The notes beneath the pieces are model-generated. The model worked only from the letters and a program-made list of their open reading frames with translations. It ran no database searches and was not told the DNA's origin. A stretch of 64,000 nt of DNA, taken from the NCBI GenBank assembly GCA_030760725.1, contig JASWHV010000012.1, forward strand, positions 57,133,652-57,197,651, given 5' to 3'. Position numbers and translations under genes: made by a program. Source of the DNA: Neostapfia colusana (lineage: Eukaryota; Streptophyta; Magnoliopsida; Poales; Poaceae). Of this stretch, positions 1-9,895 are shown piece by piece; position 1 is the stretch's first letter, and each line of letters begins with the position of its first letter.

Positions 1-3000
1 TACCATCTAGACGTAATGCAATAAATAAAATGCTAGACGTATGAAGTGAATACAAATAAAAACTTGTAAATTTGATGCAAACCGGGGCTTGCCTTTGTTT
101 TGCAGGGCTAATATATATATATAATCCAGTTAGTGAAGATCACTTGGCTTTATCTCTTCCCTCCTTCCTTTGATCTCCACTCCAATGACTTGAAGTCCTT
201 CACGTAGATGCTACACGTAATGCATATGCACAATTGTTTAATTGTAAAGACTTTGCTACAAGTTCTAATAACAAGTTTTAAAAAACTGGAACTCTGTTTA
301 ATAATTTAAAATGACACTGGTGCTAGTGGTTTGGGTTTGGATCTAAGCACATGATTAGTGGTAAGTGGTTTCCCCCTCTCCTATATTGATCACCTTAAGA
401 GGTTAAACAGAACAGGGATGATCCAGAGCTCCAATGGAGCTGAGAATTTTCATGCAAGTTCCTTGTCACAAGAAAACACTCTGGACCAAAAATTAGCACT
501 TTTTATTGAGTGGTTTGTTCAGAACAATTTTCTAAGTAATTAAGCAAAGAATAATTAATTCTGAGATCACACCCAGGTTCATGCCAAACTTAGTGAACTA
601 CATTTTCAAGTATAGCTCATAGAGTTTGCATGAATTTTACTAGCATTTTTGGAGCTAATATTTGCCCAGAACTGATTTTTCCAAGTCTTGGAAAATTCTC
701 TGAAAAAGGTTTCTGCATTCAATTGAACACGGCATCTTCAAAGCTGAATTGCTCTGATCCAATCAACTCCAATTGATCTGAAATTTTTACATGGGTTCAC
801 TAATACCCTAAAGACTATTCTGGCAAAAGTTGAGGATTTTTGGATTAGCCAAACTCCCTCTAAAATTCTTTTTCTGAAAAGATTTAAAGAATTTTCCAGA
901 ATTAAATAATGAGTTTCATACAAATTGGGTTGTATATTTGTACAGATCTATTCCATACGAATCCAACCCAATTTGAATCACTAAATTTGGGGCTTCCTAG
1001 CAAGAGTTATGAGGTTCTAAAGTTTGGGGAAAAATTCTGAAATTGAACTCTGTTTATTTTCCAATTTTCAGAGACATAAGGAATTAAAACCACATTTGGC
1101 CAAGAAAATGAGTCCCAATGCTTCTGAAAATTTTACTGGAGTTCAGGTATTTTTGGAGGAATCCCCTGCCCAAATTTGGGGATTTTCAAATACACAGAAC
1201 TCCTGGAAAAATTCTCACGAGATTTTCCTTCTATGAATTAATGAGCCAAAACCAAGAATTTTCATAATTATTGGGCTGTAACCCTGGATAGTACTCTCTT
1301 AGAGGAATCCAACAAAATTTATCTCACTATTTTTGGAGCTTTATACACCGAGTTATGCATTTTACAAGTTTGAACAACTCTCTGTTTGATTTTAAACAGA
1401 ACAGTCACATGTGGGGCCCACGGGCCAGGTGCTTCTTCAACCTCCCGCCAGAGCCCGCGGGTGCACACCGGCAGAAAACTTGGCATGGCTCGTTCTCTCT
1501 CATTTCTCCACCAAATGAGCTCCGGTTTCGCCCTATATGCTCCTGGGAACGTGGCGCAGCTATCGGGCAAGGTTTCCGCGCATGAAAACGGCTGTAGGTA
1601 GGTCGGCACCGGCGGGGCGGCTCGGGAGCTCGACATGGACGCGTTCCAGCGTGTCCAAGGCATCTCCCGGCGAGCTACGATGCCCTACAGCATCCCTATG
1701 GTTCTAGGAATATGGAACGGAGATCAAATCGTGCAGAACATGGCTGCAAACTAGTCGTCATCGTGGACCGTGGCAGTTTTGGCCGCCGGCGATGATTTCT
1801 CGTCGCCCGGGGCATAGGAGGGTCGATTTGCTTCGTGCTTCAGCGTGGGAGGGCGCTGGGGCATCTAGTTGCTTTGGTTTGAATTGTAGGAGGGATGATC
1901 AATCGGTTTGGGCGAATTTCAAGAATTAATCAAGGTATGTTATATACGTGCGCCGGTGCAAAAAAATCAAATCCCGGCGAGCCAGCGTCGGGGGAGAGCA
2001 GGGGAACGACAGGAGAAGGTTCACTCCCTCATGGCGCACCTCTGTGGCCTCTTGAGAACGCCGGAGCAGCGCTGGACTGGCTGGGAGACGATGAGCAATG
2101 AAGGCGTCGTGACTCTGGTTTGGCCGGAAGAAACCTGGCTCAGCAGCAGCGGGGAAAGGACGGGGACGAGTAGAGACACGTTGAGGACGTCAGGGGCTCG
2201 TCGGAGCAGCTCCTGGGCGGTGCAAATAGGCGCTACCTCGGGTGGAGGGTGATCAGCGCCGAGGCAGTAGGCGCGCGGTGTGTTCTCGGATCCCTGCGCG
2301 AGAGAGAGAGTAAGGCTCGGGATTGCTTTCGTGCGTGAGTAAGTGAGAGAGGAAAAACTTGCTTTGGTGTGCTTGCCGTGGAAGGATCATGCCAAGCACG
2401 AGCGGGAGCATGAGGTGGAGCTCGGTCATCTGCAACTCGGGAGGTGGCGCGCTCTGTTCAGCGGCTTCAGTCGCTTCGAGTGCAAAGAGAGAGCAGAACA
2501 TTGCTTCGGTTGTAAGTCTTCCCCTCCCAATGACAAGTGGGTCCCGCTGCTCTTCTCCCCCAAAAGATCTTCCAAATTTGGCACAGTGCAAATTTAAATC
2601 CTGAAGAGCTCAAATTTGAAGCCATTTGCAAGATTTGACAAGGTGCATTTCAGTTTCAAATTTGAATTCAAATTTCATGGAAATTCATAAACCCCTTTGA
2701 TACTCATATCAAAGCAACTCCAAACTTTCTCAAAACTTGCATTCTCACTAATTCAAACCTGAAGAATTTGAATTTGCCCTCTGTCCTTTGAGTTGGCCAT
2801 TGCAAATACAAATTTTTAAACAACAGTTTGAATTTCCTTTCTTTTGGAAATGACCTTCTTTTCCTTGAAGTAAACCATTTGATTCAAACTGAATATTTAA
2901 ACCCTCTTTGGTGATGACCCATTTGAATTTGGGTGAAAACTTTGGTTTGCTCCTAGCCCATGCTTGATCAATCTTGATCCCAAGCTGAACCTCACAAGTT

Positions 3001-3762
3001 CAGTTTGACCATGGCCCTCAAATTTGAATTTGAAGGTGATCTCAAACAATTCTTTGAACAAATGGTATATGAGCTTAACATCCCTCCCATTTTGGAACTT
3101 AAGCTCTTCAATCCTTGAGGGCTGCAATGATCAGCTCATATATATGCTTTTGGACCATCTGAACATGAATGCTTTGCAAGGGTTCAAAAATGGGGTTTAA
3201 ACTTCCCTCCCCTCTACTCATAGAGAATGTGCCTATGAGTTAGGTTTTTGGGAGTGAAATTCTTCGCTAGGTTAACATGTGTTCAGTAGGAGCTAAAGAA
3301 GATTTTAGCTCTTCCCACATGTCCATGTTTGAGTTTATCAATTTATGTGACATAACTCAAGTCATTCCCTTGTCTAACATGTTTGAATTCAGCCTGAATT
3401 CAACATGATCATAGTCCATTCCCTTTTGGCTCCCCCTCAAATCAGAAAGTTGCCACCATAATCTCCTCAATTTCAAATGTATGAGGCTCCATGTGTGTTC
3501 AAAAATTTGGCGGCAATCTGAGCTGAGGCTTTGGGTCTAAAGACCTTATCTTCATTCTTTCTCATCCACCTGCATGATTACACCTGAGTTTAGCTCCACC
3601 TTGGTCCAACACCTTCAAAGGCATGCTTGAACCCGTGTGGTTGCACCTCATGGATACCATCCCATGTAAGAAAGTTTTTGTAAGTCCCATTTTTCATGAA
3701 CCAGAAACACGATGACGTTCAATCATCCGTTTCTTTGCATTCACGTTTTTGGGACTTTTACA
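1..3762 (-). repeat. Element A 3' LTR (truncated by window start)
   Basis: On the minus strand the LTR begins TGTAAAAGTCCC at 3762, directly after a purine run. It matches the interrupted 5' LTR (7861-9895 joined to 24225-25957) along its whole visible length: 3762 bp here against 3768 bp there. From its promoter-distal end it contains AT-rich DNA rich in AAATTTGAA-type motifs, a GC-rich block at about 1411-2546, a second AT-rich stretch, and a 12-bp inverted repeat at 921-932/964-975. The short frames at 1319-2600 lie in the GC-rich block. They match no protein I recognise and I do not call them genes. Confidence 0.88.
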
Positions 3763-3780
3763 TTCCTCCCCCCTTAAAAT
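3763..3780 (-). other. Polypurine tract of element A
   Basis: On the minus strand the sequence TTTTAAGGGGGGAGGAA directly precedes the TG start of the 3' LTR. It is almost identical to the tract before B's 3' LTR (20080-20096). It would prime plus-strand DNA synthesis. Confidence 0.85.
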
Positions 3781-3936
3781 GAATCTCGTCCTGAGATTCC
3801 AATAGGAGAATGAGATGGGAGAGGTAATGCCAAGTGGTATGACGATAAAAATTCTGGATAGTTCATGCGGAGGTAATCTTTGCTTGCCACGTTGTTTCTT
3901 CCGTGGTATGATTACTCCACACCACCTGGTACATTC

Positions 3937-4960
3937 TTAATATCTGATTTCATGTGTTCCAGATTTTTCCCTCGATAGTCTGAACCGGTCGCTCGGTGTA
4001 GACACGATCCGGCTTCCACTAGTCGATTCCTTTTGTGCAGACAGCGATGGTAGCTTTAAGGCACTTCCGTAGCTGTGACATATGAAATATGTCGTGAACA
4101 TCAGCAAGGCTTGTCGGTCGTTCCAGCCGGGAAGCTTCGGGTCCACACATCTCCGTGATAGAAAATTGATCTAAGGCTCGGGGAGCAAAACCTCCCCTTT
4201 GTATCGAACCGGTGAATTCCTTTCATCGGAGTCACGCAAAGGCAACGTGGTCTCCGCCGTCGAAATGCAACGGTCTTATGCCTCTGACCATCGTGACTTT
4301 TCTGTCGGGACCGTACAGTCTCCAAGTTTGCTTCTATCGTCCGAACTCGGTCATTGGCTTTGTTGGCAAATCAACCCCGAACAGTACTCTTGCACCGTAC
4401 TCACACCACTTCCACGGTGTGCGATAGTTCCGGCTGTAGAGTTTCATCTTACGAGGTATAACTATATGGTCTTTAAACCATAGAGTACCCTCATTGCCCC
4501 TTATCGTGACGGCATTGAGTGAACGAAAATCAACACTTAATCTTAGTGTCTCATCGTTGTTCTTAATGAACAGCACAGAGCAACCCTAAGGTGATGAGCT
4601 TGGTCATATAAAACCTTTGCTCGTCTGTTCACTTAGTTGCTCCTTCACTCCGCTAGTTCATTAGGTGCCATCTTATATAGCCTTCGTGAAATCGGTGTTG
4701 TTTCCGGCGTCAGTTCAATCTTGAACTTGACGTCCCATTAGCTGGTATGCCCGGTAACTTATCGGAACACATTGGATATTCACGTCCCACCGACTATCCT
4801 CGAATTTAATCACTTTCGTGGGATAGGACTAGCCAGTCCTCTTTTCTGTACGGAATGGAATCTTCTGTCCTCACCCAGCTTTTGATCCGTTTAACAGCAT
4901 TTTCGTAACTCAAGTTGAATACCAAAGTTAAAGTTAACTTCAGTGTCTTTCCAACGAGTA
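3937..4960 (-). pseudogene. Collapsed pol remnant of element A
   Basis: Minus-strand remnant of chromovirus pol. Around 4700-4580 there are traces of the protease-RT linker and the start of RT. At 4576-4500 the RT N-terminal motif (DETLRL, then SLNAVTI) appears. It is joined directly to a pre-integrase segment (GTLWFKDHIVIPR, about 4500-4450). That in turn is joined to the segment that normally follows the integrase core (RTPWKWCEYGARV, about 4440-4380). RT palm, RNase H, the integrase zinc finger and the D-D-E core are therefore missing. From 4325 to 3937 the integrase C-terminal part (SRQKS, PMKGIHRF) and chromodomain traces follow, with stops and frameshifts. It cannot encode an enzyme. 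Several traces are short, so the outer borders are approximate. Confidence 0.75.
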
Positions 4961-6445
4961 TTCATATGCCTTCGTATCATCTCTAGATTAACAGTTATGA
5001 TTGTTCAAAGTTGACAGAATTCCTGGATAAAATTTGCCAGCATCTCCTATGTATGTGGCTACTTTATCACAGTTGTATATGGAAATACAGTAAGAATCTG
5101 AGCAAACTCTGAAATACAACAATGTTGCACACTTCATAACCATTCCAATGGTGTATCCTAGGCTCCTTAAGGATTTTTCTACAGGAAGTTATGGCTTAAA
5201 AACAGAAAGGTCCAGAGAGGTTTTTCTGCTGTCCTGGTTCTGAACAGTTTGCCTTCATCTGGACTTTTCACCAACTTAACGTGTGATTTTGCTCTGGAGG
5301 TCTACAAGAAAGTTGTATAGCACTTGAAAATATTTCCAGAACTGTATCATACACCTTAATTGGATCAAGCTACTCAGAGTTATGCTCTGTTAAAGTCCAG
5401 CAAGAATTTCTGCCAGAAACAGAGCACTCCGTTTTTGAAATCTTTAAAACCTAGACCCTCTCTCATTTGAATCTTAGTTCAAAATAAGAGTTCAGTAACT
5501 AATATTTGTTTCAAACTTCCATTTTTAGTTGAAAGTTAGCTCATGACTCATTTCTTCATAGGGAAGGGGTTATTAAGTGTAGTACGGTGTCGATGCACCG
5601 TAAGAAGCATGTCGGCACTACGTAGCCTCTCCAAAAGAAAATCCTAAACCGGATTATACCGGCATATCCGTTTAATCAGTGGCACTAAGATGGTCTCTCG
5701 CACACGTGTACTATACGGGATATGTACGTGGTTAGTACCTGCAGAAAAACACTCAATGATGGTGCACTCAAAGGTTGTTATCATTTCAGGCAGTTCCATA
5801 ATTGAAAGTAAATACAAACGTCCGTATCATTGTCATACGGCCGTCCTTGAGTTAAGTCACGTCTCAAGGTACGTGATCGTGTTTAAACACCACACGACGG
5901 GGAACCCGAGTATGTCATGAACGGGTCGTCACGGTTGGGAATGTTATCAACCCAACGGATACCACCTACTGCCCTGCAGGGCACGCCGATGGCAAGCGCT
6001 GCGTATGTCCTCCTGGGCTATTTCCAGACGAACACACTCTCGCGTTACTGACCACGCGATGGGGTCTCCACTTACTTGCCTAATGCATGCTAGGGATCAG
6101 CGTTTCGTATGAACTCAGGAACATGAAAAGTCCAAGAGTTTCATATTGACGTCTCACACCAAGCTGTGAGACCTATCCCTGAACTACTTTCCTCGTCAGG
6201 GGAGCTAACTGAAATTGAACCGCTTTCGGTGGCGTTCCTTACCATGCTTACCTGAGCGTAGGTGCGTCGTTACATAATCCAAAAATTCAGAATTATAACA
6301 AGTATATTAGCGCTGCCACTTTAAGTAACTATACTACTATAGTCCTTATGTGGGCCTAATACTGTTTCCTCATCGTATCCTAAGTTTTTATCGTAATATG
6401 ATCCTTATTCCGTGTGCTATTACCAATGCGGCTCTGATACCACGC
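4890..6445 (-). other. 5' leader (untranslated) of element A
   Basis: Minus-strand leader between the primer-binding site and the lost gag. It aligns with B's leader (14019-15564) in reverse complement. It keeps the same small hairpins: stems at 6208-6214/6224-6230 and 6151-6158/6165-6172, the palindrome at 5970-5983, and a stem at 5934-5939/5951-5956. No coding sequence is seen. The retained leader alongside the lost coding region is what a non-autonomous element needs in order to be packaged. Confidence 0.7.
6431..6442 (-). other. Primer-binding site of element A (initiator tRNA-Met)
   Basis: Read on the minus strand this is TGGTATCAGAGC, the standard plant initiator tRNA-Met primer-binding sequence. 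It lies 3 bases inside the LTR end at 6446. Confidence 0.92.
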
Positions 6446-6963
6446 TGTGATGGCCCGCCATCCCGGTTCACGGGAACGGGGCACCTCGCCCGCGAATCGC
6501 ATTGGGTGGTGCCGTGCGATGCGGCACCCAACAGCACACATAATAAAGCATCATATTACATACATCAAGCAGAATCTTACAAAGTGTAAATTTTACAAAT
6601 ACTTCTCAAAATAAACTACAGCGGAAGACTATTACAACTCACGTCTCATACCTATGCTAAGCAACAGAGAAGGTGTCCAGCCCGCGGACCCTTCTCGCTA
6701 GCAACACTGTCATAATAGCAGCGGCAGGGGTTGCCATGAGTTCACCACTCGGGGAGTTCCGAGTCTCATCGGGAAACCGTACATATCAGCCTACAGTTAT
6801 TACCTGCAAAACAACTTAGGTAGTATCTGTGTCACCCTAGTCATGAAACTCTACGTGATGGAATAGAGGGCTGTTTACAGAAGTTTGCACAAACTATGAA
6901 CTTGAGCTAAAGGAGAGTCCTTACTTCAAGTTTTAAGCAACTTTTATAGCCCTCGTGCAACCT

Positions 6964-7119
6964 ACATCGAGACTCCACAATCAAACAAGAAACGCTTCAT
7001 CTCGATGTCACTTGCCCGAGGTGAAAGTAACTTCAGTGAGCTATTCTAGACTCATACAATCTTACGCCACTAACGTCGAGACTCCACAATCAAACAAGAA
7101 ACGCTTAGCATCGACGCTA
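6964..7119 (-). repeat. Tandem duplication of the conserved LTR stem-loop
   Basis: Two copies of a stem-loop lie 110 bp apart. Copy 1 has a perfect 9-bp stem (6964-6972/7000-7008). Copy 2 has a core 6-bp stem (7074-7079/7111-7116). Both enclose the loop core GTTTCTTGTTTGATTGTGG (minus strand), which occurs once per LTR in B, C and F. The stem sequences of the two copies differ, but each pairs with its partner. Confidence 0.8.
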
Positions 7120-9890
7120 CTAGCCCAAGGTGGAAATTAAATTTAGTGAAGCGTTGATCATTCCTCATCTCCATTATGAGGATTACTCATGAAGCATATT
7201 AAATGTTTTCCCGGTTTATTACTACGTCACGACGCAGAGAACAAGTATGCTCGGTCCATTCCGTGAGCGACGGTGATTGCAATCAAAAACACCCGGCTGA
7301 CACAACACATACGCCCGTACTCGACGTTGCACCCAGCAACTGTCACTGACGTCGTACGTGGCAACCTTTCACACGACACCCAAATGTCGAACTGGTCCCA
7401 CCGACTGGGATTAAGTCTCTCTACGGCAAACCCTCGTAGAGCCGACTTCTCTATCCTTTCAGCATCGGCATCAGACGGTGAGGTATGCCTCGACACCCAG
7501 GTTAACATGTTACATCAGTTTCCTAGGTCCCATATAGCCAGTATGCATCCGTTACACAACTCAAACTTGTCCAACGGGCCACACACGAGAACGGGCCTTA
7601 ATCGACTCAGACATAGACTAGGTTCACAGGACCACGTCCTTGACCCTTCCATCCTCTGCCCGGTCTCCATTCCCAACTATGAGGATCAATTCCCAACTCT
7701 TCCAATTGATCCCCCTTAACCCCGTTTCACGAGTAGGAATCTGCCCACTCGATTTATGCCTCTTTTAATCCACTTTTGTTGAGATCAACAGTCATAATTA
7801 ATTGATAACATATCCTACATTAAACTCCAGGGTTTTCTATGTCATGCATTTGGAGTTTCATACCATCTAGACGTAATGCAATAAATAAAATGCTAGACGT
7901 ATGAAGTGAATACAAATAAAAACTTGTAAATTTGATGTAAACCGGGGCTTGCCTTTGTTTTGCAGGGCTAATATATATATATATATATATAATCCAGTTA
8001 GTGAAGATCACTTGGCTTTACCTCTTCCCTCCTTCCTTTGATCTCCACTCCAATGACTTGAAGTCCTTCACGTAGATGCTACACGTAATGCATATGCACA
8101 ATTGTTTAATTGTAAAGACTTTGCTACAAGTTCTAATAACAAGTTTTCAAAAACTGGAACTCTGTTTAAGAATTTAAAATGACACTGGTGCTAGTGGTTT
8201 GGGTTTGGATCTAAGCACATGATTATTGCTAAGTGGTTTCCCCCTCTCCTATATTGATCACCTTAAGAGGTTAAACAGAACAGGGGTGATCCGGAGCTCC
8301 AATGGAGCTGATAATTTTCATGCGAGTTCATTGTCACAAGAAAACACTCTGGACCAAAAATTAGCACTTTTTATTGAGTGGTTTGTTCAGAACAATTTTC
8401 TACGTAATTAAGCAAAGAATAATTAATTCTGAGATCACACCCAGGTTCATGCCAAACTTAGTGAACTAAAATTTCAAGTATAGCTCATAGAGTTTGCATG
8501 AATTGTCCTAGCATTTTTGGAGCTAATATTTTCCCAGAACTGATTTTTCCAAGTCTTGGAAAATTCTCTGAAAAAGGTTTCTGCATTCAATTGGACACAG
8601 CATCTTCAAAGCTGAATTGCTCTGATCAAATCAACTCCAATTGATCTTAAATTTTTACAGGGGTTCACTAATACCCTAAAGACTATTCTGGCAAAATTTG
8701 AGGATTTTTGGATTATCCAAACTCCCTCTAAAATTATTTTGCTGAAAAGATTTAAAGAATTTTCCAGAATTAAATAATGAGTTTCATACAAATTGGGTTG
8801 TAGATTTGGACATAGCTATTCCATACGAATCCAACCCAATTTGAATAACTAAATTTGGGGCTTCCTAGCAAGAGTTATGAGGTTCTAAAGTTTGGGGAAA
8901 AATTCTGAAATTGAACTCTGTTTATTTTCCAATTTTCAGAGACATAGGGAATTAAAACCACATTTGGCCAAGCGAATGAGGCCCAATGCTTCTGAAAATT
9001 TTACTGGAGTTCAGGTATTTTTGGAGGAAGCCACTGCCCAAATAGGGGGATTTTCAAATACACAGAACTCCTGGAAAAAATTCCCATGAGATTTTCCTTC
9101 TATGAATTAATGAGCCAAAACCAGGGATTTTCATAATTATTGGGCTATAACCCTGGATAATACTCTCTTAGAGGCATCCGACAAAATTTATCTCACTATT
9201 TTTGGAGCTTTCTACACCGAGTTATGCATTTTACAAGTTTGAACAACTTTCTGTTTGATTTTAAACAGAACAGACACACGTGGGGCCCACGGGTCAGATG
9301 CTTCTTCAACCTCCCGCCAGAGCCCGCGGGTGCACACGGGCAGAAAACTTGGCATGGCTCGTTCTCTCTCATTTCTCTACCAAATGAGCTCCGGTTTTGC
9401 CCTACATGCTCCTGGGAACGTGGTGCAGCTATCGGGCAAGGTTTCCACGCATGAAAACGGCTGTAGGTAGATCGGCACCGGCGGGGCGGCTCAGGAGCTC
9501 GACATGTACACGTTCCAGCGTGTCCAAGGCATCTCCCGGCGAGCTACGATGCCCTACAGCATCCCTATGGGTCTAGGAACATGGAACGGAGATCAAATCG
9601 TGCAGAACATGGCTGCAAACTAGTCGTCACCGTGGACCGTGGCAGTTTTGGCCGCCGGCGACGATTTCTCATCGCCCGGGGCATAGGAGGGTCGGTTTGC
9701 TTCGTGCTTCGGAGTGGGAGGGCGCTGGGGCATCTAGTTGCTTTGGTTTGAATTGTATGAGGGATGATCAATCGGTTTGGGCGAATTTCAAGAATTAATC
9801 AAGGTCTGTTCTATACGTGCGCCGGTGCAAAAAAATCAAATTCCGGCGAGCCGGCGTCGGGGGAGAGCAGGGGAACGACAGGAGAAGGTT

Positions 9891-9895
9891 CACTC
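9891..9895. other. Left target-site duplication of element B
   Basis: CACTC here and at 24220-24224. The uninterrupted site in A's other LTR (about 2024-2030) has a single CACTC, which proves the insertion. Confidence 0.95.

Larger units (their letters stand above)
6446..9895 (-). repeat. Element A 5' LTR, U5-proximal segment
   Basis: Minus-strand LTR segment ending next to the primer-binding site at 6446. It is interrupted at 9895 by element B and continues at 24225. The U5-side part (6446-7860) has no second copy in the window because the other LTR is truncated. It contains the GGTGCCG hairpin (6508-6514/6522-6528), a duplicated stem-loop (6964-7119), an (AT)n run near 7970-7990 and a GC-rich block from about 9285. 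Together with 24225-25957 the LTR measures about 5.18 kb. Confidence 0.87.

Noticed and set aside
7969..7990. (AT)n run as a regulatory element
   Set aside because: It differs in length between the two A LTRs (shorter at 110-122), as expected for an ordinary microsatellite.
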